Part shown: positions 18,809 through 27,658 of the stretch, piece after piece
Layout: the number at the start of each line of letters is the position of its first letter
Numbering within the stretch: the stretch's first letter is position 1
Source: Ramlibacter aurantiacus
GTDB taxonomy: Bacteria > Pseudomonadota > Gammaproteobacteria > Burkholderiales > Burkholderiaceae_C
Assembly (NCBI RefSeq): GCF_016722895.1
Contig: NZ_JAEQNA010000003.1
Location: 124,001-188,000, forward strand
DNA: 64,000 nucleotides
Reading direction: 5' to 3'
Notes under the pieces: model-generated
What the model saw: the letters and a program-made list of their open reading frames with translations, nothing else
The model's database searches: none
Told to the model about the DNA's origin: nothing
Program-made: the position numbers and the translations under genes

Positions 18809-19024
18809 CCGCAGGCGCTCCATGGTCAGCGCGATCTGGCGCACGTGCTGCGACGGCGTTCGCTCCAACGCCTGGAGCGTGGCAGGACCGACGACCCCGT
18901 CCACCGCCAGCCCATGCCGCTGTTGGAAGCCGCGCACCGCATCGACCACCGCGCCTTCGTAGGCCGGTGTGGGACTGCGCGGGGGACGGTTGCTGCCGGC
19001 GGCGATCGACCTGAGCCATTTCAA
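18809..19024 (-). pseudogene. remnant of a peptidoglycan-binding / L,D-transpeptidase (YcbB-like) gene
   Basis: About 72 residues read as a peptidoglycan-binding domain (AVVDAVRGFQQRHGLAVDG, VVGPATLQAL) followed by QIALTMERLR, which is the linker that precedes the catalytic domain in YcbB-type L,D-transpeptidases. After MERLR the homology stops and nothing in the three frames down to 18554 restores a catalytic Cys/His motif. The N-terminal part of the protein is missing too. It lies between the LysR gene and tRNA-Ser. Confidence 0.6.
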
Positions 19025-19047
19025 TGCAATGACTTAGGCGTGCTTCC

Positions 19048-19135
19048 TGGCGGAGGCGGTGAGATTCGAACTCACGAACGGTTGCCCGTTGCCGGTTTTC
19101 AAGACCGGTGCAATCGACCACTCTGCCACGCCTCC
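19048..19135 (-). tRNA. tRNA-Ser (anticodon UGA)
   Basis: Read on the minus strand, the acceptor stem GGAGGCG pairs with CGCCTCC, followed by discriminator G and an encoded CCA. The anticodon arm CCGGTCTTGAAAACCGG has TGA in the loop. A long variable arm (AACGGGCAACCGTT region) is typical of class II serine tRNAs. The T-arm has GTTCGAATC. Length is 88 nt with CCA. No integrase or att-like duplication is seen beside it. Confidence 0.96.
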
Positions 19136-19175
19136 GCGGCAAGCCCGCCATTCTAGAGGGCCCACAATCGCGGGC

Positions 19176-19574
19176 ATGACTCATGAGCGGGCCTCCGTCA
19201 ATCCGCAGAAGCTGCGCCGCGGCTGGCGCCGGCTCTGGCATGCCGCCGGCTACTCACTGGCCGGCCTGCGGGCGGCCTGGGACCACGCGGCGTTCCGGCT
19301 GGAGGCGCTGCTCGCGGTGGTGCTCGTGCCGGCCGCCTTCTGGCTGGGGCGCAGCTGGATCGAGGTCGCGCTGCTGGTCGGCTCGGTGCTGCTGGTCATG
19401 ATCGTGGAGCTGCTCAACACAGCCATCGAAAGCGTGGTCGATCGGGTGGGGCTGGAGTGGAACGCGCTGTCCAAGCAGGCCAAGGACATGGGCAGCGCGG
19501 CGGTGCTCCTCAGCTGTCTTCTGGCCGGTGGCATCTGGGTCGCGGCCATCGTGCAGCGGCTCGGCTGGAGCTGA
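19176..19574 (+). CDS. dgkA: diacylglycerol kinase
   Basis: A 132-residue integral membrane protein of the prokaryotic DgkA family, which phosphorylates diacylglycerol during phospholipid and membrane-derived glucan turnover. It has three hydrophobic segments and the signature ELLNTAIESVVDR followed by AKDMGSAAV. The ATG at 19176 is chosen because the longer reading runs through the tRNA. It stands alone between the tRNA (opposite strand) and the unknown genes that follow. Confidence 0.93.
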   Translation: MTHERASVNPQKLRRGWRRLWHAAGYSLAGLRAAWDHAAFRLEALLAVVLVPAAFWLGRSWIEVALLVGSVLLVMIVELLNTAIESVVDRVGLEWNALSKQAKDMGSAAVLLSCLLAGGIWVAAIVQRLGWS

Positions 19575-19769
19575 TCGAGCGCGGAGCCTTCCACACGCGG
19601 GCGGACTGCGAAAAGCTGCTGCCGCAGCGGCCGCACGAGGCGGCGTCAGCCCGGGTTCAGCCCGGGTGTGAAGCCCTCGGGTATCCATCGCGTTCCGTCG
19701 CACGGGCGCGCCAGGTCAGTCGCGTTGCCCGGGCAGGGGTCCCCAACGCTCGCACACAAGGCCTGTCCC

Positions 19770-20669
19770 ATGCATCCATCCGCCGCCGGCCGGCAGTCTT
19801 ACCTCATCACCCACTCCGGCCTCGGCTTCGAGGACTGGGGCGCCGTGGCTCATGGTGACCGCCGCGTCGACTTGTCGGGCCTGCACGTACCCGAAGCGCC
19901 GGCCCCGCTGCCGCGGTGGCGCAGCTGCCTGGGGTGCGTGAGCGCGGTGGAACTGCAGCGCATCGCCGACCAGGAGCGCACTCGCGTGGAGCCCTTGCGG
20001 CGTCGCCGTGAGTTGCTGGTCGGGTTGCGCCAGCACCTCGCAGATCTGTATGCCCCCCCCTCTTTGGGCGACAAACATGCAAAGGACCGAATTGCGGCCG
20101 AATCGTTGATGTTCCTGCTGGATCGGAACTCCAATTTGTCCAACGGCGCGGTGCGCGGCCTGGTCTCCGCGGCGGCGGAGTTCCTGCTCACCCGGCACGA
20201 ACTTGCCCAGGCCTGGGTCAGAGAACATGAACACGATGATCGGATCGATGCGAAGAATCTGGAGCTCGCCGGCTACGGCGTGGTGTGCCAGTTCCTGCAG
20301 GCCCGGACCCCTTCTCCGTCGTCCAGCCTGCGATCGCGGGTCCTCGCCCACTTCTGGACGGAGCTGGGCAAGCTCGGCGCGCGCGGGCCACGCACGATGG
20401 CGGAGGTGCGCGCCATCGCGCAGCAGGCCGTCACGCACCACCTGCCGCCCGAGCAGCCTGCCGAAGCACCGCGGCTTTCGCCCAGTGCGTCGCTGCACGG
20501 TGGGGGTGACGGCTCGTCCCGCATGCCTGGCCAGGCCGCACCGGTGGAGGCGCCGGACAGCCCATCGATGCGCCGCCTGCCGCGACAGCCAGTCACCCGC
20601 GAGCAGGATCCGCTTCAGTTCGAAAAGGCATCGGCCGACGGCGTCAGTGCGCCTTCAGCGGACGGCTGA
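19770..20669 (+). CDS. unrecognised protein, effector-like (paralogue of the next gene)
   Basis: A 299-residue soluble protein I cannot assign. There is no signal peptide or membrane segment. The first 50 residues and the last 80 are Pro/Ser/Gly-rich and probably disordered; the middle is helical. Residues about 185-245 (LAGYGVVCQFLQARTP...; LRSRVLAHFWTELGKLG) resemble the repeated module of the gene at 20759. ATG 19770 has AAGG 8-9 nt upstream and is preferred to a GTG at 19668. It may be cotranscribed with 20759-22204 (89-bp gap). Composition suggests a secreted or host-interacting protein, an inference only. Confidence 0.65.
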   Translation: MHPSAAGRQSYLITHSGLGFEDWGAVAHGDRRVDLSGLHVPEAPAPLPRWRSCLGCVSAVELQRIADQERTRVEPLRRRRELLVGLRQHLADLYAPPSLGDKHAKDRIAAESLMFLLDRNSNLSNGAVRGLVSAAAEFLLTRHELAQAWVREHEHDDRIDAKNLELAGYGVVCQFLQARTPSPSSSLRSRVLAHFWTELGKLGARGPRTMAEVRAIAQQAVTHHLPPEQPAEAPRLSPSASLHGGGDGSSRMPGQAAPVEAPDSPSMRRLPRQPVTREQDPLQFEKASADGVSAPSADG

Positions 20670-20758
20670 CTGATCAGCAAGGATCGCCGCCGCGTGGCGC
20701 CGGCATCGGTCGCTGCGCGTCCTCTTTCATCGCCTTGCCTTTCCAGGAGCAGTCTTCC

Positions 20759-22204
20759 GTGTTCAGCCCAGTCCAGCGGTCCCGAATCCACAGCCTCATT
20801 TCGCCGAGCCCCACCAGGACAAGCGCCGATCACAAGTCCGCCGCGGGTCCGGGTCGCTCGCCCGCCCGCAGCCTGAGCCTGCCCAGAGCCGAGCAACTCG
20901 ACCCCCGAGACCCCTACGCGGCTTCGGTGGCGCGCCTGCGGGTTCAGCTCAGTCGCACCGTCCCGCTCGTGAGCCTGAAAAATCGGCTGTCCGACGAACT
21001 GGGCGACTGGTTCGACCGGCACCCGGTGCGCACCGAGCAGGACCGCATCGACCTGGCCCAGCTCCGGAATCTCGACCTGGAGGAGCTCACGGGCAAGCCC
21101 GACCTGGAGTTCCACAGGATGCTGGGCGCCGGCCTTCGCAGGCTCGAAGCCATCGAGCGGCAGGCCCGGCAGGCGGCGCAATCCGTGGGGCAGGGGGACA
21201 GGTCTCCGGCGTTCAGCGACGAGCAGCACTTTCGCCTGTACGCGCAGGGCACGCTGCTGCAGCTGCTGGACCAGCCGGTCGCCAGCACCGCACCGGCGCG
21301 CTCGTGTGGGGCCCGCTTGGCGCGGCTGCGCATCGAGGTGAACGATCGTCTGGCGGTCAAGTCGGCGAAGGCCGATGGTCGGTGGCTGTCGCCGCATGAG
21401 GTTCTCGACGCCGCCTATGCAGCGCTGGGAGCGGTGCGTCCCGGCAGCGTGCGGCTGGTGCCGTCTCCGCTGAAAATCCGCCGCGACCGCTTCGATGCGC
21501 TGATGACGCGGGTGCTGGGCGAATGGGGCAGCTGGCTGCCTCACTTCCTCGCCGCGGACACCGTGTCCACCCTCTGGAAGCAGGACACACGGCAGCTTGC
21601 GTCGCTTCCGAGGGAGGTTTTCGAGCAAACGGTCGAAGACCTGTCGCGCGAAGTGGATCGGGCCGATGCCAAGGCGCGCGAACTTGCCGCGGAGATCTGT
21701 CGGCTGGTCGCCGGCGGACAGTTCGTCGACTACGAGGACCAGGTGGAGTTCCGGCTCTTCGCCTTGGGCGTCATGCTGGCCAAGGTCGACGGCCTGCCCT
21801 TGGCCGAGAGAAGGCAGGCGCTGAGCCGCTTCCGCACCAGCATCCGGCTGTGCGAGGGGCGCCGCGGCACACCGCCGGATCCGAGGACCGTGCTCGCCTA
21901 CGCCGCACAAGCCATGCAGGCCCACGCCTTGCCCGCCAGCCCTGCGCGGTCACCAGGGCCAGGCCGAAGTGAGGCGCGTCGCGCCACGCGCGCCTCCGAA
22001 TCCCGGGCCCTGGCTGCACCTGCACTCGAAACCATCGCAGAGGAGCTTTCCGATTCCCGCAGGCGCTTGTCCGACTCGGAACGCACGGAGTCCGAGCCCG
22101 GCTCGGCCTGGCTGGACCGGGTGGCTCGCCAGCTCGAGTTCATGACCCCGTCGAAGTCGCCGCAAAGCCATCGCGGCACGCCCGGCGAAGGGCCGACCGA
22201 CTGA
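20759..22204 (+). CDS. unrecognised protein with tandem internal duplication, effector-like
   Basis: A 481-residue soluble protein with no recognised domain. A GTG at 20759 (reading MFSPVQRSRIHS) is chosen because CCAGGAGC lies about 9 nt upstream; the TTG at 20735 has no such site. The core is two tandem units of about 150 residues. Matching segments are LSDELGDWFDRHP with MTRVLGEWGSWLP, FSDEQHFRLYAQGTLLQLLD with YEDQVEFRLFALGVMLAKVD, and SPHEVLDAAYAAL with DPRTVLAYAAQAM. N- and C-terminal tails are Ser/Pro/Arg-rich. It lies convergent to ureG with a 26-bp gap. A secreted effector is one possibility; nothing proves it. Confidence 0.7.
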   Translation: MFSPVQRSRIHSLISPSPTRTSADHKSAAGPGRSPARSLSLPRAEQLDPRDPYAASVARLRVQLSRTVPLVSLKNRLSDELGDWFDRHPVRTEQDRIDLAQLRNLDLEELTGKPDLEFHRMLGAGLRRLEAIERQARQAAQSVGQGDRSPAFSDEQHFRLYAQGTLLQLLDQPVASTAPARSCGARLARLRIEVNDRLAVKSAKADGRWLSPHEVLDAAYAALGAVRPGSVRLVPSPLKIRRDRFDALMTRVLGEWGSWLPHFLAADTVSTLWKQDTRQLASLPREVFEQTVEDLSREVDRADAKARELAAEICRLVAGGQFVDYEDQVEFRLFALGVMLAKVDGLPLAERRQALSRFRTSIRLCEGRRGTPPDPRTVLAYAAQAMQAHALPASPARSPGPGRSEARRATRASESRALAAPALETIAEELSDSRRRLSDSERTESEPGSAWLDRVARQLEFMTPSKSPQSHRGTPGEGPTD

Positions 22205-22230
22205 ACGGCCCGCCTCGCGGATCGAGCGCG

Positions 22231-22875
22231 TCACTGCACCAGCATCCCCTTGCGCTCGATGAACTCCACCACCTGCTGCAGCCCCTCGCGGGTGCGCAGG
22301 TTGGTCATCACGAAGGGCTTGCCGGGGCGCATGCGCCGGGTGTCGGCGTCCATCACCGACAGGTCGGCGCCCACGTGCGGCGCCAGGTCGGTCTTGTTGA
22401 TCACGAACAGGTCGCTCTTGGTGATGCCCGGGCCGCCCTTGCGCGGAATCTTCTCGCCGGCGGCCACGTCGATCACGTAGATCGTCAAATCGCTCAGTTC
22501 GGGGCTGAAGGTGGCCGCCAGGTTGTCGCCGCCCGACTCGATGAACACCACGTCGGCGTCGGGAAACTCCACCAGCATGCGGTCGATGGCCTCCAGGTTG
22601 ATGGAGGCGTCCTCGCGGATGGCGGTGTGCGGGCAGCCGCCGGTCTCCACACCCATGATGCGTTCGGCCGGCAGCGCCCCGCTCACGGTGAGCAGGCGCT
22701 GGTCTTCCTTGGTGTAGATGTCGTTGGTGATCGCCACCAGGTCCCAGCGTTCGCGCATGGCCTTGCACAGCATCTCCAGCAGCGTTGTCTTGCCCGAGCC
22801 CACCGGGCCTCCGATGCCCACGCGCAGGGGCGGCAGCGGCTTGGTGCGATGGGGGATGTGGTGCAGCGTCTTCAT
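22231..22875 (-). CDS. ureG: urease accessory GTPase UreG
   Basis: A 214-residue SIMIBI GTPase that drives nickel insertion into apo-urease. The P-loop is [15 protein letters not shown]. The metal-binding Cys-Pro-His is in [17 protein letters not shown], and [18 protein letters not shown] and the NKTD guanine motif ([11 protein letters not shown]) are intact. The ATG at 22875 overlaps the ureF stop (ATGA). It is last in the minus-strand ureABC-EFG run. Confidence 0.97.
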   Translation of the reverse strand: MKTLHHIPHRTKPLPPLRVGIGGPVGSGKTTLLEMLCKAMRERWDLVAITNDIYTKEDQRLLTVSGALPAERIMGVETGGCPHTAIREDASINLEAIDRMLVEFPDADVVFIESGGDNLAATFSPELSDLTIYVIDVAAGEKIPRKGGPGITKSDLFVINKTDLAPHVGADLSVMDADTRRMRPGKPFVMTNLRTREGLQQVVEFIERKGMLVQ

Positions 22876-23576
22876 GATCGAAACAGTCGGGAGTATTGGT
22901 GTTCGTGGCGGGCCGAGAGGATGGCCAGCATGGGCGTGAAGGACTGGCGGCCGGCATCGTCGAGCGCCAGCGCGTGGTCGACGGCCGCCGGGATATCGGT
23001 GGCCAGGCGCCCCAGGATGCGCTGGCCCGCGCCCTGGCCCAGGGGCACGGACTTGATGGCCGCCTGCACCATGTTCTCGGCCCAGCCGAAAGCAAAGGCC
23101 AGCAGCACCTGGCGCCCGCTGGCGCCGCCGTCGCAGGCCGCCAGCGCGTAAGCCACCGGGTAGCTCAGGTGGCGAGCCGCCGGCGCGGTGCCGGGGTGCA
23201 GCGACTTGCGCCACTCCAGCAGCGAGCGGCCCATCTGCTCCGTCTGTTGCCGCAGCTCGCTGCTTTCGCGGGTGCGCAGCACCCACGCGTCCAGCGCCAG
23301 GGCGCGGGCCGTGTCGCCTGCGCGCCAGGCATGCAGCGCCTGCGCCAGCACCGCCAGGTCCGAGCGGGCCAGGGCCAGGTGCAGCTGGTCCAGCAGCCAG
23401 TCCCCGGCCGAGGTCTCGTCGACCACGAGTGCGGCCTCGACGGCGGACTCCAGCCCCTCCGAATAGGAAAAGCCACCGACCGGCAGCGCCGGCGAGGCCA
23501 GCCAGATCAGTTGCAGCAGGGCCCGGTCGTCGGCGTCAGCCGTGCCGGTGGGTGCAGGCGGCGTGTCCGTGTTCAT
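22872..23576 (-). CDS. ureF: urease accessory protein UreF
   Basis: A 234-residue helical urease chaperone that with UreD/UreH and UreG forms the activation complex. [21 protein letters not shown] is the family start in segments, and [14 protein letters not shown] and [12 protein letters not shown] are typical. ATG 23576 is chosen; upstream in-frame codons exist but would run deeper into ureE. It overlaps ureE by about 41 bp. Confidence 0.94.
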   Translation of the reverse strand: MNTDTPPAPTGTADADDRALLQLIWLASPALPVGGFSYSEGLESAVEAALVVDETSAGDWLLDQLHLALARSDLAVLAQALHAWRAGDTARALALDAWVLRTRESSELRQQTEQMGRSLLEWRKSLHPGTAPAARHLSYPVAYALAACDGGASGRQVLLAFAFGWAENMVQAAIKSVPLGQGAGQRILGRLATDIPAAVDHALALDDAGRQSFTPMLAILSARHEHQYSRLFRS

Positions 23577-24159
23577 GGCCATCGTGGCTGTGCTCGTGAG
23601 GGTCGTCACGCGGGTGTTCGTGCGCGAGGTGGCCATGTCCGTGCCCGTGCCCGTGGCTGCCGTATGCGCCGCCCTCGGGCTCGAATGCGGCGCGGGTGTC
23701 CTGCACCTCCAGGTGCATGGCGCGCAGCAGCTCGGCCAGCACGTGGTCGGGCTCGATCTTCAGGTGGTCGGGTTGCAGCTCGATGGGCACGTGCCGGTTG
23801 CCCAGGTGATAGGCCGCCCGGGTCAGCTCGAACGGGCCGCCGTGCGTGGCGCAGGGGCGGATCACCAGCACCGGCTGCGGCGCGGCGATCACCCGCACCA
23901 GCGAGCCGTCCTCGGCCACCAGCACGTCGCCGCCACGAACGACCGTGCCGCGCGGCAGGAACACGCCGAGCGCGCGCCCGCTGGAGTCCACGGCTTGGAA
24001 GCGGCTCTTCTGCCGGCAGTCCCAGTCGAGTTCGACGGTCGCGGCCCGCCGCAGCAAGGCCGCAGCCAAGCCCTGGCCCCCCGGCAGCAGCTTGCTGGCG
24101 ACCAGGCGGAGCGGGGTGGAAGAGTGGGCGTCTGGGTGGGGTGTGGACATGAGCTGCAT
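23536..24159 (-). CDS. ureE: urease accessory nickel metallochaperone UreE
   Basis: A protein of about 207 residues. The N-terminal domain has [15 protein letters not shown] and [14 protein letters not shown]; the nickel-site region is [12 protein letters not shown] with [14 protein letters not shown]. The C-terminal tail is very His-rich (alternating HG and clusters [12 protein letters not shown]), as in UreE proteins that bind several nickel ions. The ATG at 24159 or the one at 24150 could start it; homology does not decide. It ends within ureF. Confidence 0.93.
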   Translation of the reverse strand: MQLMSTPHPDAHSSTPLRLVASKLLPGGQGLAAALLRRAATVELDWDCRQKSRFQAVDSSGRALGVFLPRGTVVRGGDVLVAEDGSLVRVIAAPQPVLVIRPCATHGGPFELTRAAYHLGNRHVPIELQPDHLKIEPDHVLAELLRAMHLEVQDTRAAFEPEGGAYGSHGHGHGHGHLAHEHPRDDPHEHSHDGHEHGHAACTHRHG

Positions 24160-24182
24160 TCTGGAACCTGCGCCCCGGCCCT

Positions 24183-25901
24183 TCAAAACAGAAAGTACCG
24201 TTGCGCCATCGGCAGCACCGAAGCCGGCTCGCACGTGAGCAGCTGGCCATCGGCCCGCACGGCGTAGGTCTGGTGGTCGATCTCCATGCGCGGCAGCCAG
24301 CCGTTGTGCACCATGTCCGCCTTGCGCACGCGCCGGATGTCCTTCGCCGCGCGAACCGTCTTGGCCAGCCCGAAGCGCTGCGGCACGCCGGCATCCAGCG
24401 CCGCCTGCGAAACGAAGGTGATCGAGCTGCGCGCCAGCGCCCCGCCGAAGCTGCCGAACATCGGCCGGAAGTGCACCGGCTGCGGCGTCGGGATGGACGC
24501 GTTGGGGTCGCCCATGGCCGCCAGCGCGATGAAGCCGCCCTTGAGCACGGTGCTGGGCTTCACGCCGAAGAAGGCCGGCTTCCAGATCACCAGGTCGGCC
24601 CACTTGCCCGGTTCGATGCTGCCCACCTCGTGCGCGATGCCGTGCGCCAGCGCCGGGTTGATCGTGTACTTGGCCACGTAGCGCCGGGCGCGGAAGTTGT
24701 CGTGACCCTCGCCGTCGCCTGGCAATGCGCCGCGCTGCTGCTTCATCTTGTGCGCCGTCTGCCAGCAACGCAGGATGACCTCGCCCACGCGGCCCATGGC
24801 CTGCGAGTCGGAGCTGAACATGCTGATCGCGCCCAGGTCGTGCAGGATGTCCTCGGCCGCGATGGTCTCCTTGCGGATGCGGCTCTCGGCGAAGGCCAGG
24901 TCTTCGGGGATGGCGGGGTCGAGGTGGTGGCACACCATCAGCATGTCCACGTGCTCGTCCAGCGTGTTCACCGTGTAGGGCATGGTGGGGTTGGTGGAGG
25001 AGGGCAGGAAGTTGGCCTCACCCACCACGCGCAGGATGTCCGGCGCATGGCCGCCGCCCGCGCCTTCGGTGTGGAAGGCGCAGATGCCGCGCCCCTTGGT
25101 GGCGGCGATGGTGTCCTCGACGAAGCCCGACTCGTTGAGCGTGTCCGAGTGCAGGGCCACCTGCACGTCCATCTCGTCGGCCACGTCCAGGCAGTTGCTG
25201 ATGGCGCTGGGCGTGCTGCCCCAGTCCTCGTGCAGCTTCAGGCCGATGGCGCCGGCCTCGATCTGCTCGCGCAGCGCCTGCGGCTGGCTGGTGTTGCCCT
25301 TTCCCATGAAGCCCAGGTTCATGGGAAAGGCGTCCGCCGCCTGCAGCATGCGTTCGATGTTCCAGGGGCCCGGCGTGCAGGTGGTGGCGAAGGTGCCGGT
25401 GGCCGGCCCGGTGCCGCCGCCGAACATGGTGGTGATGCCCGAGGCCAGCGCCTCCTCGATCTGCTGCGGGCAGATGAAATGGATGTGGCTGTCGATGCCG
25501 CCGGCGGTGACGATGTGGCCTTCGCAGGAAATGATCTCGGTGCCCGGGCCGATCACGATGTCCACGCCCGGCTGCACGTCGGGGTTGCCGGCCTTGCCGA
25601 TGGCGGCGATGCGGCCGTCCTTCAGGCCGATGTCGGCCTTGACGATGCCCCAGTGGTCCAGCACCAGCGCGTTGGTCAGCACCGTGTCCATCGCGCCCTG
25701 GGCGCGGCTGGCCTGGCTTTGAGCCATGCCGTCGCGAATGGTCTTGCCGCCGCCGAACTTCACCTCTTCGCCATAGCCGCCGGCGCGCAGCGTGTAGTCG
25801 TCCTCGACCTCGATCACCAGGCCGGTGTCGGCCAGGCGAACCCGGTCGCCGGTGGTGGGGCCGAACATCTCGGCGTAGGCGCGGCGGGTGATGCGGGTCA
25901 T
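24183..25901 (-). CDS. ureC: urease alpha subunit
   Basis: A 572-residue catalytic subunit hydrolysing urea to ammonia and carbamate. Visible are the first nickel ligands ([14 protein letters not shown]), the carbamylated lysine motif ([12 protein letters not shown]), the histidines in [15 protein letters not shown] and the mobile-flap CHH in [14 protein letters not shown]. Length matches the family. Start is [20 protein letters not shown] at 25901. Unlike the usual contiguous ureABC, it is separated from ureB by about 720 bp holding an opposite-strand gene. Confidence 0.97.
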   Translation of the reverse strand: MTRITRRAYAEMFGPTTGDRVRLADTGLVIEVEDDYTLRAGGYGEEVKFGGGKTIRDGMAQSQASRAQGAMDTVLTNALVLDHWGIVKADIGLKDGRIAAIGKAGNPDVQPGVDIVIGPGTEIISCEGHIVTAGGIDSHIHFICPQQIEEALASGITTMFGGGTGPATGTFATTCTPGPWNIERMLQAADAFPMNLGFMGKGNTSQPQALREQIEAGAIGLKLHEDWGSTPSAISNCLDVADEMDVQVALHSDTLNESGFVEDTIAATKGRGICAFHTEGAGGGHAPDILRVVGEANFLPSSTNPTMPYTVNTLDEHVDMLMVCHHLDPAIPEDLAFAESRIRKETIAAEDILHDLGAISMFSSDSQAMGRVGEVILRCWQTAHKMKQQRGALPGDGEGHDNFRARRYVAKYTINPALAHGIAHEVGSIEPGKWADLVIWKPAFFGVKPSTVLKGGFIALAAMGDPNASIPTPQPVHFRPMFGSFGGALARSSITFVSQAALDAGVPQRFGLAKTVRAAKDIRRVRKADMVHNGWLPRMEIDHQTYAVRADGQLLTCEPASVLPMAQRYFLF

Positions 25902-26133
25902 GTGGAAGCTTCCGGGGCCATGGGGCTGGTGGGTGTCTGTCGGACCGCAGCATGCAAGCGGCGTGCCGGCGGCAGGGTCCGTGCTGCGCCGGGTGCCCGA
26001 GCGCGACGGCGGCCATGCAGCCGCGAGCACATTCAGCGTCTCGTCAGCTGAAACGGCCTCGGCGGTTCCTATTGAGGCGGGCCGCTTCGCCCGTCCCGGG
26101 CGTGGCAGCCGAACACTTGAAGGCTGAACCCCC

Positions 26134-26619
26134 ATGCACAGACTCTGCGGCTGCTTCGGCAGCCAACGCTCGCAATGCGCCCCGACAGGGCACGATGGCG
26201 CCTCTTCGACGGCTGGCGCGGCGCAGCGCCAGGCAGCACGAACACCATCTTCACAGGAGAACTCCCGCTTCATCGCCACGGGCTACGGTTCCACCGATGC
26301 GCCGACGGTGCGGGTGACCGAGCGGCGGGTGGTGCCGCTCGATGCCGCCGGCGCCCGGATTCCGAGGGAGATCGACTCCCGGATCACCTCTGTGGCACCA
26401 GCTGAGACATCGCGTGCGGCAACACCGCTTGCGTCATCGGCTCGTGGCCTCGCACCGGTCGATGCAGCGGGCGTGGCTCCGGCGCAGGCCTCCTCGTCCG
26501 ATGATCAGCCCGAGCGGTTTGTGTCCGGCAATGACCTCAACGTGTGGCTCCGGTCTCTGTATGTCCAGCAGGGCGACAAGTGGATCTTGACCCTTCCGGG
26601 GGTAGACGGGACACGTTGA
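26134..26619 (+). CDS. unrecognised small protein with N-terminal Cys motif, inserted in the urease operon
   Basis: A 161-residue protein of unknown function, antisense to the urease operon between ureC and ureB. It begins [10 protein letters not shown], then a long Ser/Ala/Pro/Thr-rich, probably disordered stretch, and ends with a short ordered-looking segment ([22 protein letters not shown]). GAAGGC is 8-9 nt upstream of the ATG. The leader ACTTGAAGGCT is identical to the one in front of the gene at 39854, which starts MFCCFRTS. Its stop is 4 bp from the ureB stop. The Cys-rich start recalls host-acylated effectors, an inference only. Confidence 0.6.
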   Translation: MHRLCGCFGSQRSQCAPTGHDGASSTAGAAQRQAARTPSSQENSRFIATGYGSTDAPTVRVTERRVVPLDAAGARIPREIDSRITSVAPAETSRAATPLASSARGLAPVDAAGVAPAQASSSDDQPERFVSGNDLNVWLRSLYVQQGDKWILTLPGVDGTR

Positions 26620-26623
26620 GACC

Positions 26624-26959
26624 TCACAGCACTCCTTGCACCCCTGCGCGAAAGCCGTACACCGCCCGCGCCCCGGCGTAGTCCACCAGTTCCACCGTGC
26701 GCTGCTGCCCCGGCTCGAAGCGCACCGCCGTGCCTGATGCAATGTTCAGCCGCATGCCGCGCGCGGCCTCGCGGTCGAAGTCCAGCGCCGCGTTGGTCTC
26801 GGCGAAGTGGTAGTGCGAGCCCACCTGGATCGGCCGGTCGGCGGTGTTGCGAACCACCACGACCAAGGTGCGCCGCCCGGGATTGATGTCGAGCTCGCCG
26901 TCCCGAGGCAGCAGCTCACCAGGAACCAGCGTCACTTGCCGCCCCGGAAGAACCACCAC
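26624..26959 (-). CDS. ureB: urease beta subunit
   Basis: A 111-residue structural subunit. [50 protein letters not shown] and [15 protein letters not shown] are the family hallmarks in order. The ATG at 26959 gives a 10-residue extension ([10 protein letters not shown]) before the usual start at VPGELL and overlaps the small membrane-peptide gene by 28 bp, suggesting coupling. An internal GTG at VTL or V of VPGEL is an alternative start. Confidence 0.94.
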   Translation of the reverse strand: MVVLPGRQVTLVPGELLPRDGELDINPGRRTLVVVVRNTADRPIQVGSHYHFAETNAALDFDREAARGMRLNIASGTAVRFEPGQQRTVELVDYAGARAVYGFRAGVQGVL

Positions 26960-27111
26960 GCCAGTGCGGCCAGCCCGCCCGCGAGCAGCAGGCCGAACAC
27001 GTCGGTGGCGTGCCAGTGCGAGCCGCCGCTTAGCCCATGGCCCTCATGGGCGATGGCCAGGGTGGAGGCGAGAACGCCAACGGTGGCGGCGGAAATTCGA
27101 TGAAGTTTCAT
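26932..27111 (-). CDS. small membrane peptide in urease operon (59 aa)
   Basis: A 59-residue peptide starting [16 protein letters not shown] with an apparent signal peptide ending near AIAHEGH, then a His-rich patch ([13 protein letters not shown]) and a second hydrophobic segment ([17 protein letters not shown]) with a basic end. His residues outside the membrane could bind nickel, and HEGHG resembles the start of HupE/UreJ nickel permeases, but only a fragment-like size is present. It overlaps ureB by 28 bp. A similar short gene is often seen in this place in Comamonadaceae (recalled, not checked). Confidence 0.7.
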   Translation of the reverse strand: MKLHRISAATVGVLASTLAIAHEGHGLSGGSHWHATDVFGLLLAGGLAALAWWFFRGGK

Positions 27112-27199
27112 GTTTCTCAGTTCTCCAGGATGGATGCGCGAGTCGGGTGGCGCCCAACAGGCCGGCGCGCAGCGCCAGGCCTGTCCTGAGCCGGTCGAA

Positions 27200-27293
27200 G
27201 TGGCCCTTCCAGCGGCAACCGCGGAACCGGCTTTGCCGGGCCGCTGGTTGTGCCCCCTTGGGGGGAGGCGCCGCAGGCGCTTCGGGGGGGTCA
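27200..27293 (-). repeat. stop-codon-linked GC-rich repeat, copy 1
   Basis: Read on the minus strand it begins inside the ureA stop codon (TTGA followed by CCCCCCCGAAGCGCC), continues with an inverted repeat of CCCCCC/GGGGGG and ends with GGCCCGGCAAAGCCGGTTCC. Related copies are at 34970, 44368 and 47730. A CTTCGACCGGCTCAGGACAGG-like fragment follows at about 27175-27200. Confidence 0.8.
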
Positions 27294-27593
27294 AGTGATC
27301 GGTTGATGAACCGTGACCAGCTTGGTGCCGTCCGGAAACGTGGCTTCGACCTGGATGTCGGGAATCATCTCCGGCACCCCCTCCATCACGTCTTCGCGGG
27401 TGAGCACCTCGCGGCCTTCGCTCATGAGCCGGGCCACGGTCTTGCCGTCGCGGGCGCCCTCCAGCACGGCTGCCGAGATCAGGGCCACGGCCTCGGGGTG
27501 ATTGAGCTTGAGCCCACGGGCCTTGCGCCGCTCCGCGAGCAGGGCGGCGGTGAACAGCAACAGCTTGTCTTTCTCGCGCGGGGTCAGGTCCAT
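27291..27593 (-). CDS. ureA: urease gamma subunit
   Basis: A 100-residue subunit, exactly the usual length. [20 protein letters not shown] starts it; [15 protein letters not shown] and the end VTVHQPIT are typical. The start at 27593 is chosen from homology. It is first in the minus-strand urease operon, divergent from the NCS1-kinase gene with about 65 bp between them. No ureD lies upstream; ureD is 16 kb away. Confidence 0.97.
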   Translation of the reverse strand: MDLTPREKDKLLLFTAALLAERRKARGLKLNHPEAVALISAAVLEGARDGKTVARLMSEGREVLTREDVMEGVPEMIPDIQVEATFPDGTKLVTVHQPIT

Positions 27594-27658
27594 GCGGCGC
27601 TGCGTTGCAAGCCGCGTGCCCGGCGCCCGTGGTGCGGAACTTGCACTCACCGCCGCGC

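Noticed and set aside
19048-19770. Genomic island integrated at tRNA-Ser
   Set aside because: No integrase gene, no duplicated tRNA 3' end seen, and the downstream dgkA is a normal housekeeping gene.
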